The notes: generated from the sequence alone by a model not told the origin. Shown: positions 11,102-20,799, counted from the first letter of the stretch. The stretch: DNA of 64,000 nucleotides from Rhineura floridana (GCF_030035675.1 NC_084497.1:29007937-29071936), one strand, 5' to 3'. Numbers and translations: made by a program.

Positions 11102-11324
11102 ATTCCCCCTGTCTCTTTGTGCCACCTCCCTCTCTTTCTGTGGGCCACAAGCTGGGTGAGCTTAGAATGAAACTTCCATCTACTGAAGCAATTTACCTGT
11201 GAATAGCAGATGGCTGGGAAGGAACATGAGGAGAAACTACTCTCTTTGGGCCTTGGTTGGGTGAGCTTCTCTGAGGCAACAGTGATTGTCAACAAGAAGC
11301 AGACAAAGCCTCCATGTTCAGAGG
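11101..11324. other. short unassigned stretch
   Basis: No feature recognised between the microsatellite and the BovB copy. Confidence 0.4.
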
Positions 11325-12235
11325 CAGTTGTTGTTATGTGCCTCCAAGTCGATTACGACTTATGGCGACCCTATGAATTAGTGACCTCCAAGAGCATCTG
11401 TCATGAACCACCCTGTTCAGATCTTGTAAGTTCAGGTCTGTGGCTTCCTTTATGGAATCAGTCCATCTCTTGTTTGGCCTTCCTCTTTTTCTACATCCTT
11501 CTATTTTTCCAAGCATTATTATCTTTTCTAATGAATCATGTCTTCTCATTATGTGTCCGAAGTATGATAACCTCAGTTTAATCATTTTAGCTTCTAGTGA
11601 TAGTTCTGGTTTAATTTGTTCTAACACCCAATTATTTGTCTTTTTCGCACTCCATGGTGTTCGCAAAGCTCTTCTCCAACACCACATTTCAAATGCATTG
11701 ATTTTTCTCTTATCAGCTTTTTTCACTGTCCAACCTTCACATCCATACATAGAGATCGGAAATACCATGGTCTGAATGATCCTGACTTTAGTGTTCAGTG
11801 ACACATCTTTGCATTTGAGGACCTTTTCTAGTTCTCTCACAGCTGCCCTACCCAGTCCTAGCCTTCTTCTGATTTCTTGACTATTGTCTCCATTTTGGTT
11901 AATGATTGTGCCAAGATATTGATAATCCTTGACAAGTTCAATGTCCTCATTGTCAACTGTAAAGTTACATAAATCTGTTGTCATTACATTAGTCGATGTT
12001 CATCTGTAGTCCTGCTTTTGTGCTTTCCTCTTTAACTGTCATCAGCATTCGTTTCAAATCAATACTGGTTTCTGCTAGTAGTATGGTATCATCTGCATAT
12101 CTTTAATTATGGATATTTCTCCCTCGAGTTTTCACATGATAGTTTTTCATGATCTACACAGTCAAAGGCTTTGCTGTAATCTATAAAGCACAGGGTGATT
12201 TTCTTCTGAAATTCCTTGCTCCGTTCCATTATCCA

Positions 12236-12236
12236 A

Positions 12237-12304
<68 letters not shown>
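12236..12304. repeat. (ATT)n microsatellite
   Basis: About 23 ATT units, probably grown from the tail of the adjoining minus-strand L2-like element inside the BovB. Confidence 0.95.
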
Positions 12305-12305
<1 letters not shown>

Positions 12306-12830
12306 CTTTATTTATACCCCGCCCTTTTTCCAAACTGGAACTCAAGGCGGCTTCCAGATAAAAATAAGTACATATCATTAAGAACCTATAAAAATATAAA
12401 ACATATAAACATATAAAATCAGCATTAAAACAGGATTAAACTATTAAGATGTTAAAACCAATTAGATTTACACTTAAAATACTGCAACCCAGTTTAGGAG
12501 CATACAAGTAAAACAATAACATACAGCATCCTCTTCAGTCACTACCCTTAAAACCTTCAGTTCCAAAGGCCTGCCGGAAGAAAAAAAGTCTTTAGCTGTC
12601 GGCGGAAAGACTGCACAGAGGAGGCCATTCTTGCCTCCCTAGGGAGGGAGTTCCAGAGCCTAGGGGCAGCCACCGAAAAGGCCCTATCTCGTGTCCCCAC
12701 CAGTCGCACTTGTGAAGGTGTTGGGATCGTGAGAAGGGTCTCTCCTGAAGATCTCAGGGCCCGGGCAGGCTCATATAGGGAGATATAGGAGTGCAAAGTG
12801 CTCTGGACTGGAGTGAATGAATTTTATATG
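12305..12830 (-). mobile_element. L2/CR1-superfamily LINE 3' end nested in BovB
   Basis: A 79-codon minus frame at 12796-12557 carries the conserved reverse-transcriptase tail (RAFSVAAPRLWNSLP, SFRRQLKTFFL), followed by a 3' UTR and the terminal CAAGGCGGCTTCCAG/TATACCCCGCCC block (shown in plus orientation order reversed). It interrupts the BovB copy. Confidence 0.75.
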
Positions 12831-13394
12831 AAGGAAAACAGTTTTTGTTGTTGTTTTGCTTCTGGGCAAATGTAACTTTTTCAGACCACAAAGTTGTATT
12901 TATCTTAGCTCTTATGTAATACAGTTAAATAATACAGCTATATGCGATATGATCTCTGGTACCTCTCCCCTTTCTAAATCCAGCTTGGACGTCTGGCATT
13001 TCTCGCTCCATATATGGCAAGAGCCTTTGTTGTAGAATCTTGAGCATTACTTTACTTGCATGGGATATTAAGGCAATAGTTCGATAATTACTGCATTCCC
13101 TGGGATCCCCTTTCATTGGAATTGGGATGTATATGGAACACTTCCATTCTGTGGGCCATTTTTTAGTTTTCCATATTTCTTGACAGATTTTTGTCAAAAT
13201 TTGGACAGATTCAGTCTCAGTAGCTTGTAGCAACTCTACTGGTATGCCATCTATTCCTGGTGATTTGTTTCTTCCAAGTATTTTAAGAGCAGCTTTCACG
13301 TCGCATTCTAAAATTTCTGGTTCTTCATCATGAAGGAGCAGGGAAGGGCTATCGCTTTCAGGGCATGTCTGTGAACTTCTAAAAGGCACCTGTC

Positions 13395-13475
13395 TGGCCA
13401 CTGTAGGAAATTGTTTTCTGTGCCAGTTGGACCAGTGGCCTGATCCAGCGGGACTTGTCCTACTAGGAGTAGCCT
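13395..13475 (+). mobile_element. CR1-like LINE 3' end
   Basis: Short fragment with GTTGGACCAGTGGCCTGATC and CAGCGGGACTTGTCC, matching the common 3' end. Confidence 0.5.
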
Positions 13476-13539
13476 TGGTGGCCCATCCTGGAACCACCGA
13501 CGGCTTGAAAAATAAGGCGAGGGGGTGGGGGAATGAAAT

Positions 13540-14260
13540 GGCAGCCATTTGGAATCGGCACTCTGGAAGAGTAATTGGTGGCACTTTGACGAAAATGCTT
13601 TCTGAGATGCTAGGATGTAAAGCGCATTAATGATTATGGCAGGTTATGTATCTTAATTATCCAATTTCAGTCACTTACAGTAATGGAACAACCAAGGGCA
13701 TGTGTGAGGATGCAGCAAATATGTAGATTAAAGCATGCGGCAGAGTTTTTAAAGGCCTTTTCTGTTGTTTTTGTCGCAATTTATTTTATTTTATCTGCAT
13801 ATGCAAACCCTGGGAAAAATATATATGTCCATTTAATTATATAGAGGCATTAAAAGGCTACAGAGTTTACTGCCGCAAGTCGTTTGCACCACCACTACCA
13901 CCACCGCCATTGGCTGAATTTCTGAGATGTCATGGAATGCTAATTGAAAACATCTCATCTGCTTGCGAGGGGAAACTGTCAGCGATGGAATGTTGTCAAA
14001 CACTGCAGGGTCCTGTGAGGGAGGTGAGTGGTGCGTGTGTTTGGACAGTGAAAGGAAATCCTCACCCAGTACTGATGGATATGTGGCCAAATAGAGAAAC
14101 CTTTTGGAAGCTGGAAGTCTGACCTAACTTAACATTCCGGTCTGTTGTTAAGCTTGCGTCTTGTACTACTGATGAGAGCTTATATGAAAAGAGCTTTTAT
14201 GTGAGGATCTCTGATTTAACAATTGCTTTAATTAATTGAGCTCAACATTCCAAGGCAGGT
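13540..14260. other. candidate conserved non-coding block
   Basis: About 700 bp free of family repeats and AT-rich, with many homeodomain/POU-type words: GCGCATTAATGATTATGG, TTAATTATCCAATTTCAG, CTGCATATGCAAAC, GGAATGCTAATTG and CTTTAATTAATTG. It is the strongest enhancer-like block on the PAX7 side of KLHDC7A. Open frames inside it look fortuitous. Conservation is not tested. Confidence 0.4.
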
Positions 14261-14317
14261 CATCGGAGGGGTCTTTTATCCCGGAAGGGAAAATAGGGAG
14301 GAGAACTGGCTGTGTGG

Positions 14318-14492
14318 AAGTCACCTGCTTTGACCCAGATGCCCTCTCTGCCTCTCTTCCCATGTGCAGAGTGCCTTTCCTTTCATCTCAGAATAAGCAC
14401 AACCTCAGATTCATGGGTCAGGGTGTGATTCTACTGAGATGAGGAGAAAGGCACTCTGCACATGAGCAGAGAAGCTCTGCTCTTTGTTACAT
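14318..14492. repeat. hairpin-forming repeat, copy 1
   Basis: Arms at 14361-14401 and 14424-14464 pair at 35 of 41 positions around a 22-nt loop. The block shares its 5' part (GCTTTGACCCAGATGCCCTC) and loop with the copy at 15555-15723. It keeps a right end (GAAGCTCTGCTCTTTGTTAC) that the other copy lacks. Confidence 0.7.
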
Positions 14493-14979
14493 CCCAGTGA
14501 TGTGCTTATGGTAATTTTGGACTCTGGACTTAATTGTCAAAATGAGAGAGTCCTCTTTAGATGGCAGTGTGTATGGTTTCGCTTACTTGACCCCCTCCTG
14601 CATTTTTGGGGGAGTCCTCTTGCTCATTCTGATTGGGACCTAGACGTCTCCTTCCAAATCCAGCCAGGAGAGTGCCATTCTTAGCTGGCACTGGGTGTGC
14701 GGATGAACAACCCCTTCACTGGAATGAATGGCAGGAGAAGGTTCCATGGTTGGGTCAGAATGCCTGCAACTCACCTGGGAGGGAACCCCAAAAACGTCCC
14801 TGTAGAGTAGTACAGAGCAGCAGGCTAATTCCGACTGGAACTGTTTGGGGATGGAGTTTTGTCTTCTCACTCGCCCGTAAGACTAGACATCAAGGGGCCA
14901 GACAATCATACTGACTGGCAGCAGATTCAGGACCCATCAAAGGAAGAGTGCAGGATTTTATTTTCTACATGCAGCTAGG
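14493..14979. other. intergenic stretch, nothing recognised
   Basis: No gene or family repeat identified. Confidence 0.4.
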
Positions 14980-15375
14980 GATGGTGACTGTCAGTTTTGG
15001 CCTCTCGCAGAGTCTCATTTTTCCACTCTTAAGTTCAGTTCCTCATATTTCAATATCACTTTCCAATTTGTTTCTTTAAAAAAACAAGTCCACATGAAAA
15101 TTCATCAGCATTTTTGTTGCAGTTTTGCCTAATATACCCATGTCTGCTAAGCAGTTTCCCCAAATATAATACATTTTTGCACGTTATTTTCACTTATCTG
15201 TCCATTTTTTTGTACACTTTACCCTAGAACATGCACCTTTTTTTTGTACCCATTATTTGGCTGGAGAACTGCATTTCAAAATTTCAGAGACACGCCAATT
15301 CTGAGGGATGCCTCCGTGACTTAGATAGGTTTGCCTGTAAATGCAAATGGAACTGAATTTCTCCCCATCCCTAAT
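14980..15375 (+). repeat. 'T5GCA' repeat family D
   Basis: Near-complete copy. It begins CTAGGGATGGTGACTGTCAG, has spaced ACATTTTTGCA words, and ends TTTCTCCCCATCCCTAAT. Confidence 0.7.
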
Positions 15376-15394
15376 GCAACACATAATTAATTAA

Positions 15395-15800
15395 CTTATG
15401 GAACTCCCCACCACAAGAACTGGTGATGACTGTTGGCTTAGGCAGCTTTAAAAGAGGATTAGATAAATTTATGGAGGAGGAGGAGGAGGCTATCAGTGGA
15501 TGTTAGCTATGATGACTGTGGTCTACCTCCAGTGTCAGAAACAATGTCAGCTGGCTGCTTTGACCCAGATGCCCTCTCTGCCTCAGTGTAACAAAGCGCA
15601 GAGCTTCTCTTCCCATGTGCAGAGTGCCTTTCATCTCATCTCAGAATAATCACAGCCTCAGATTCATGGGTCAGGGTGTGATTATGCTGAGATGAGAAGA
15701 AAGGCACTCTGCACTTGAGCAGAATCAGCCCATGCTATGCCCTTCATGCCCTGCTTGTGGGCTTCCCAGAGGCATCTGTCTGGCTACTCTAGGGAACCAG
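15395..15800 (+). mobile_element. CR1-like LINE 3' region split by a hairpin repeat
   Basis: Positions 15395-15552 (GGAACTCCCCACCACAAG, AGGATTAGATAAATTTATGG) and 15724-15800 (CCTGCTTGTGGGCTTCCCAG) are consecutive parts of the CR1-like 3' region. The hairpin repeat at 15553-15723 sits between them, so it behaves as an insertion. Confidence 0.6.
15553..15723. mobile_element. hairpin-forming repeat, copy 2
   Basis: Arms at 15614-15654 and 15677-15717 pair at 38 of 41 positions with a 22-nt loop. The block interrupts a CR1-like element, so it probably arrived by transposition and is MITE-like. It has a left end (GTGTAACAAAGCGCAGAGC) missing from copy 1. Confidence 0.7.
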
Positions 15801-16292
15801 TGCTGTGCCAAAACCTGCTTCTCCAAATTATCAAATGTTTTCTTCCCTTGCAAAAGAGCCTTCAGTTTTTCTCCCGCATTTGCAGGCTGATTTGGAATTT
15901 ATTTGGTAGCCTTGCAGTGGTTGCAGGGTTGAGGTGTCCTTGTTGTTGCAAGGGAGCTGAGGGTGGCATGCACTTGCTTTTATTTCCCTTAAACATTTCT
16001 ACACTGCTTTGCAGCCTCCCTGGCTGCCTGCGCTTCCTGATCTGGGGGGGGGAACCAATGGGAGGAGTTACCACTTGTCCTCTTCCTCCAAGCTTTTACT
16101 GAAGCACATGAAGGCAGGGAGACTGGCTGCTGAACTCTTGAGATCAGTGCAGCATTCTTTGGCTTTGCTTTTCAGAGATATCCTTCCTTTTACATTCAAA
16201 AATATGTTTCTGCACTAGTTTCTTTTAAAGGAAAAATACTTAAAGCAAACAAGTAACAACTGTCAGTTGCACAGTAGGACAACTGACATTGT
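15801..16292. other. intergenic stretch, nothing recognised
   Basis: No gene or clear repeat. Confidence 0.4.
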
Positions 16293-16814
16293 GGCCCCAT
16301 CTGTACTATACATTTAAAGCAGTATCATACTATTATTATGATTAATATTATTATTTATTAAATTTATATCCCACCCTTCCTCCTAGTAGGAGCCCAGTGT
16401 TTACTACTGGCTTCCCCAAAGGATCCTGGGAACTATAATTTGTTAAGGGACCTGAGTGTTGTTAGGAAGCCTCCTATTTCCCACACAGGGCTACCATTCC
16501 CAGAGTTCCCTGGGAACAGGGGTTGATCATTAAACCACTCTGGGAATTGTGGCTCTGTGTGGGGAATAGGGATCTCCCAACACCTCTCAGCACCCTTCAC
16601 GAACTACAGTCAGAGCTAGGAAAAGTTACTTTTAAAAACTACAACTCCCATCAGCCCCAGTCAGCATGGCCACTGGATTGGGCTGATGGGAGTTGTAGTT
16701 CAAAAAAGTAACTTTTCCAAGCTCTGACTACAGTTCCCATGCTACTTCGGTGGCGGGGGGGCATGATTGCTTAAAGTGATATGATACTGCTTTAATGTAT
16801 AGTACAGATGGGGC
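16293..16814. mobile_element. long-TIR DNA transposon (non-autonomous), host of nested insertions
   Basis: Terminal inverted repeats of about 38 bp start GGCCCCATCTGTACTATACA at both ends and differ only by a 1-bp indel and a base or two. The interior has ACCATTCCCAGAGTTCCCTG blocks shared with the related element at 45743-46063. It contains an L2-type tail (about 16330-16400) and a complete smaller MITE (16611-16726). No coding capacity; no target-site duplication was recognised. Confidence 0.75.
16611..16726. mobile_element. hAT-type MITE with perfect 8-bp target duplication
   Basis: A 116-bp palindrome starts CAGAGCTAGGAAAAGTTACT and ends AACTTTTCCAAGCTCTG. It is flanked on both sides by ACTACAGT (16603-16610 and 16727-16734). 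An 8-bp duplication and CAG..CTG ends are diagnostic of hAT transposons. The twin copy is at 30711-30827. Confidence 0.92.
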
Positions 16815-17413
16815 CTCAGAGAAAATCCCAGCTGAGGATCTCATGGAGTTTTCAGGAAGTGCTGGCACCTGGGAAGGCTGCAGAGGGCAGACCCCTGATG
16901 AGAAGATATGTGAAATGAAAGGGCCCTCAAGAAATTCACTGACCGCCTTGGAAGCAAGGTAAGCACAGCGGAAACCCTGGACCCCACCCATGCAAACTGC
17001 ACAAATTCCCCCCTCCTCTTTGATATTTTTCTAGCGTGGGTCCCGCTCTCACTAACTGAAGGAGAAAGGTTAAAATAAAAGCAAAGAACACAGTTTTGGC
17101 ACAGCACTACAAGAGACATGATTCTGCATGAGATGGACCTTTGGCCTGATCCACCAGGGCTTGTCTTCTTGCATCTCTTTCTCTCTCCCCTCAAGCCCCC
17201 TGGTAGCTATACATAAATAAACAAAACCAGAAGATTAGTTTGAGAACTGTGAGCAGGAGAGTAGGGAGTTTACCCAACCATAGGTTAAGCCTCCAAAGCA
17301 TCACAGATAATGATGATGTGCAGCAGAAACACGCCGCCCTGGTAACATGACATTTGCCTAAATTTGTGCTAACAAGGCCTGTATTGGCGACCGTCCAAGA
17401 CCCCAAAGGCTGT
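16815..17413. other. KLHDC7A downstream flank, candidate CNE at 17200-17413
   Basis: No repeat is recognised beyond the MITE edge. Positions 17200-17413 look like conserved non-coding sequence (AGATAATGATGATGTG, GGTAACATGACATTTGCC). They lie just past the presumed poly(A) site of KLHDC7A or within a longer 3' UTR. Confidence 0.35.
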
Positions 17414-17414
17414 G

Positions 17415-17420
17415 TTTAAT
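17415..17420 (-). promoter_or_regulatory. candidate poly(A) signal ATTAAA for KLHDC7A
   Basis: ATTAAA on the minus strand about 190 bp past the KLHDC7A stop. It is the nearest hexamer of this kind that I see, and no transcript evidence is available. Confidence 0.25.
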
Positions 17421-17432
17421 TTGCATGCAAAT
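17419..17432. promoter_or_regulatory. palindromic POU octamer pair
   Basis: ATTTGCATGCAAAT is a perfect 14-bp palindrome holding two overlapping octamers (ATTTGCAT and ATGCAAAT), the classic binding word of POU-domain factors. It lies in the non-repetitive flank of KLHDC7A. Confidence 0.4.
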
Positions 17433-17607
17433 TTACAAGGACTTAAGTATCTTAAAATAAACAGATCCTGCCAACCCGCTTGTAGCTCCATCTCCCTTGA
17501 CGGATGTGTGGAAATTGGCAAGCAGGAGGAGATTGGTGGCAGCAGGACCTGTGGAATCAACCAGCGTTACCTCCCCTGGGGTCATAAAGTGGTGCCCGCA
17601 ATCAGCA

Positions 17608-20229
17608 TCAGACCCTTGTCTGCACCACTTCTTTGTCTGGCAGCACGAGAGTAACAGGGAAAAGAGTCCCTCTCGGGGAAGGGAAATTTTGTAACTCCTT
17701 GGTCCCGAACCGTGGTGAGATGTAATCGGCAAGGAAGCGGATATTGAACTGGCGGCTGACGCAATAGACCAGATTTTCGACAACGGCACACTGGAAACAA
17801 GCTGGGAAGGGTATGGGGTTGGTAGCACACTCGTACCAAAGCTTGGCCCTGGCACTGCAGCGGTAAACGCTGATGCCCATGCTCCGGTTCAGGTCGAAGC
17901 GGTAGATGAAACCATTGACAGTTGCCATCTCGGTGGTCCTGTGTTTGCTCCCGCCAGTAAGGCTGATCTTCCAGGTATCTGAACGGCCAGTGTATCTTAA
18001 CAGCATGTAGCGCAAGGTGCCCCCCGTGACGTAGATCTCTCCATCACATACGGTAGCGGTGTGGGCCACAGCAAAGGTGTCATTGGGCAGAGGGGCGATG
18101 AAGGTCCAGCGATCCAGTCGCGGGTCGTACCGTTCAACGGTGTAGAGACACTCCCCGCCGATGGCGTAGAGGCAGCCATCTAAGGCCACCAGCTTACAAT
18201 GGGGCCTGGCTTGGTTCAAAGGGCAGATCTCCCGCCAGATGTTGGTTACGGGGTTATAGCAGAAGACCCGGTTGGATGGCTTCTGGTGCTTCCCCCGCCC
18301 TTCACAGCCAGCCACCACAAAGAGGTAATTGAACATGCTGCACATAGCACAGCCCCTGGATACAGCTTCCAGAGGGACGTACGTCAGTGGGTGCCAAGTA
18401 TCCTTCTGGTCATCGTAGTAGCAGAGTCTGCTCGCATGTTGGCTATGATCCTGTGAGCTGACATCTGCCACAGTCATGTACTTCCTCCCCCGCATCCTCC
18501 TCTGCAGGATCAGGTCCCTCTCCATGGCATTGAGACGGCTGTAGATAGCGTAGGTCCTGAGCACGTGGAGGTAGTTGTCACTCATGACCTTATAGGCTGC
18601 CTCCCGGAGACTCTCCAGCTTCTGCTTCTTGGCCATGCACAAGACCTCGTAGCAGTTCCCTAAGTCCAGGTGGACATCTATGGAGGACTCTGAGCTCAGT
18701 GGGACGTGGAAGAACTTGGCGCCAGCCACAAGCTCCACCACGGGTTCCTCGCTCGTCTCGCTTTGGAGGCTCTGCATAGATCCGACCAGTGAAGAAACAG
18801 AGCTGGAACGAAGGGGGCTGAGAGGTGGCGTGTCAAAGGCTGACGATCCAGATGCCAGACAGCCAAATCCTTCCATCGGGACCTGAAGCTCTGGGTTATC
18901 TATGATTTTGTGCAGGCTGTCCTTCCGGCTGAAGCAGCCTCCAGTTTCTGGAGGCTTCTTGGAGCTCTTTGCTTGGACAACAGCTTCGTTCTGGCTGGGC
19001 TTTGCCTCATCCTGTGTAAGACTCAGAAGAGAGCCAGGAGATGGACCTTCCTGAAGGGCTGTTCTTTCCTCCTCCTCTTCTGTCGATGAAGTGTGGGCTG
19101 GTTCCTCATTCAGCCTCTCCTCTGGGTCCTTGGGCATGTCCATTGCAGGTAGCTTGGGGTATGGTTGGGTGCCCAGGCTTGCATACGAGGGCTTTTCCTT
19201 CAAGACCGACTGGGAGACAGACTGAATGTGGTAGTCATAGACTTTGCCTCTCAGGTTGGGCCCAGGGATCTCTGGTTGCCCGTTGCTTCTCTCTGCACCC
19301 CTTCCCTCTTTAATGAGGCTCTCCTCCACTCGGACTTCTGCAACGGAAAAGAACGTGTGTGCAGTGTCCAACCGTGCGTGGCTCTGGCTGATCTCCAGGC
19401 CCATGTCAGAAGTGGCACGGAATGACAACTGGGAACTCCCCTGTTGCTTTTGGATCCGGGCTACCTGTTGCATCAGCCCTTCTCCAGGTGGCTGCTCTTT
19501 CCCTCCTTCCAAGGTGGATCCGTTCCCATTTGCGGCATAAGGCTCTCTCTCTCCTCTTTCCTTCTCCTGGGGGACCAGGCCCAGTTCAGCTTTCACAGAG
19601 CCAGAATCCCGGCCGGGTCCCTTATGGCTGCCGTTACAATTGCAGATGCCGCCCCCCGGGCCGAGCAAATCTGGAGAAGCCGACCTGCCCTTTGACCCCA
19701 TGGCTGCTGTGCCGCTGGTAGCTCTGGCCCCGCCTCTGTTGCTGAGGATGGCACCCAAAGTTTTGTTTTCCTTCTTTTCCATGGCTTCTGCCACCGGGCA
19801 TGTTTTGCCTGACTCTTCTCCAGTCCCCAGGCCATTCATTCTCCCCCTCTCCTGTTCCTTCTCCTCTTTGCCCTCAGCCAGCTCTCTCCCGACAGGTGTA
19901 CCTTGCAGCCTGCATTTCCCCATGGCGGCAGGGCCGGCTCTGCCATTTGACTTCGCCCCTGTACCATTGACCCGCCTGTGCCTCAGCCCCGGGGGCAGCT
20001 CTTCCTCTCTGCCTGCCCCACCACAATGCAAGCTCTCCTTTTCCTCTGCATTCTTGCCAGCCTCACCTCGTTCCCCGTCGACTCCCTGTCGGCTGCTGCC
20101 GGACACCCGGGACTTATAGTACCTGTACGCCAAAGCCAGCAAGAGGAAAGCAGCGGCTGAGAGGGCCAGCCGTCCTGCCAGCTGCATTTCCGATGGCTGG
20201 TCCCCGCTTGCCTCGAGTCCGGGGGTCAT
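17608..20229 (-). CDS. KLHDC7A: kelch domain-containing protein 7A
   Basis: Single-exon 873-codon frame. Residues 19-37 form a hydrophobic membrane anchor (LALSAAAFLLLALAYRYYKS). About 38-500 is low-complexity and charged, with conserved islands at 328-343 (GKVYDYHIQSVSQSVL) and 432-449 (CFSRKDSLHKIIDNPELQ). Residues 523-585 resemble a BACK-like helical region (CYEVLCMAKKQKLESLREAA), and about 600-850 holds kelch repeats (FNYLFVVAGC, LYAIGGECLYTVERYDPRLD, IYVTGGT). The C-terminus QTRV agrees with my memory of human KLHDC7A, which is 777 residues, so this protein is longer, mainly in the linker. The start is supported by a purine at -3 and by the next methionine (residue 15, MQLAG) matching human Met15. 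No BTB domain is visible. Kelch propellers usually bind protein partners; the specific function of KLHDC7A is poorly known. Plus-strand frames over it are shadows. Confidence 0.97.
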   Translation of the reverse strand: MTPGLEASGDQPSEMQLAGRLALSAAAFLLLALAYRYYKSRVSGSSRQGVDGERGEAGKNAEEKESLHCGGAGREEELPPGLRHRRVNGTGAKSNGRAGPAAMGKCRLQGTPVGRELAEGKEEKEQERGRMNGLGTGEESGKTCPVAEAMEKKENKTLGAILSNRGGARATSGTAAMGSKGRSASPDLLGPGGGICNCNGSHKGPGRDSGSVKAELGLVPQEKERGEREPYAANGNGSTLEGGKEQPPGEGLMQQVARIQKQQGSSQLSFRATSDMGLEISQSHARLDTAHTFFSVAEVRVEESLIKEGRGAERSNGQPEIPGPNLRGKVYDYHIQSVSQSVLKEKPSYASLGTQPYPKLPAMDMPKDPEERLNEEPAHTSSTEEEEERTALQEGPSPGSLLSLTQDEAKPSQNEAVVQAKSSKKPPETGGCFSRKDSLHKIIDNPELQVPMEGFGCLASGSSAFDTPPLSPLRSSSVSSLVGSMQSLQSETSEEPVVELVAGAKFFHVPLSSESSIDVHLDLGNCYEVLCMAKKQKLESLREAAYKVMSDNYLHVLRTYAIYSRLNAMERDLILQRRMRGRKYMTVADVSSQDHSQHASRLCYYDDQKDTWHPLTYVPLEAVSRGCAMCSMFNYLFVVAGCEGRGKHQKPSNRVFCYNPVTNIWREICPLNQARPHCKLVALDGCLYAIGGECLYTVERYDPRLDRWTFIAPLPNDTFAVAHTATVCDGEIYVTGGTLRYMLLRYTGRSDTWKISLTGGSKHRTTEMATVNGFIYRFDLNRSMGISVYRCSARAKLWYECATNPIPFPACFQCAVVENLVYCVSRQFNIRFLADYISPRFGTKELQNFPSPRGTLFPVTLVLPDKEVVQTRV

Positions 20230-20346
20230 CCTCCCGTATCACCCGGGCGCTCAGGAATGTGAGAAATCTCGAATTAATTATTTGCTGAGCAGAGACCAGC
20301 TCTGAGCAGATAAGGCCTGCCTCCTTTGACTCCCTGGAAGGTGACT

Positions 20347-20475
20347 TTTACCTGCTGACAGGTAAAGGAGAACACTGCAGGCTCCCTGGCTGCTCTCCCC
20401 CTCTCCTTGCCAGGTGTCTGCTTACCATAGGAGGTTTGCATATTTGAACAAGGTGGGCCGGGCCGGGCACAGGTG
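20347..20475. promoter_or_regulatory. cluster of four CAGGT[A/G] boxes upstream of KLHDC7A
   Basis: A perfect inverted pair, TTTACCTG (20347-20354) and CAGGTAAA (20359-20366), is followed by CAGGTG at 20411-20416 and 20470-20475. All lie 118-246 bp upstream of the start codon. CAGGTA/G E-boxes are the preferred words of ZEB and Snail repressors. Function here is inferred. Confidence 0.4.
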
Positions 20476-20799
20476 AAGGGAGGGAGGGGAAAAAAGGAAA
20501 ACAAAGGAAGCAAACAACCCAGAGTCTCTTATTTGATTAAGCTTGAATAAGCAGGAGAGGCTCTGGAAGGTTACAAGGAAGTCGGAAGAGAAAACAGGGA
20601 TGTGCATGTAAAAATAGAGTTCCTAAAGCTGCTAAGAGCCAGTCACCGATTGTGGATTTATTCTTCCCCACTTGCCACTGCTGTAGGCTCACTTTTCAGA
20701 TCCTGCAATCGACCAGGCCACACCGATAGGGAAGGGCACTAAGGGAGCAGTAGAGCCCCAGTTGTCTGACTTTGCAATAAGGCAGCTTTCTACAATGCA
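20476..20799. other. KLHDC7A upstream flank
   Basis: Non-repetitive sequence that probably holds the distal promoter. No TATA box or initiator could be placed with confidence. Confidence 0.35.

Larger units (their letters stand above)
11325..13390 (-). mobile_element. BovB (RTE-clade) LINE, interrupted
   Basis: On the minus strand, reverse-transcriptase pieces appear in order: AALKILGRNKSPGIDGIPVE, WPTEWKCSIYIPIP, NYRTIALISHASKVMLKILQ and PDVQAGFRKGRGTRDHIAY (13330-12945). A large insertion follows, and then the C-terminal region appears with a 216-codon frame at 11984-11334 (AMEMWCWRR-type motif FEMWCWRRALRTPW, IMRRHDSLEKIIMLG, RKRGRPNKRW). The 3' terminus at 11325-11360 has the family end. 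The element is 5'-truncated and dead. The insertion at about 12236-12944 includes an L2-like LINE end and a trinucleotide array. Confidence 0.92.

Noticed and set aside
1-17600. PAX7 exons expected beyond KLHDC7A
   Set aside because: I looked for paired-box or homeodomain coding motifs on the minus strand and found none in the window; the gene, if syntenic, lies outside.
19640-20119. 159-codon plus-strand frame over KLHDC7A
   Set aside because: A shadow of the GC-rich KLHDC7A coding strand; no similarity of its own.
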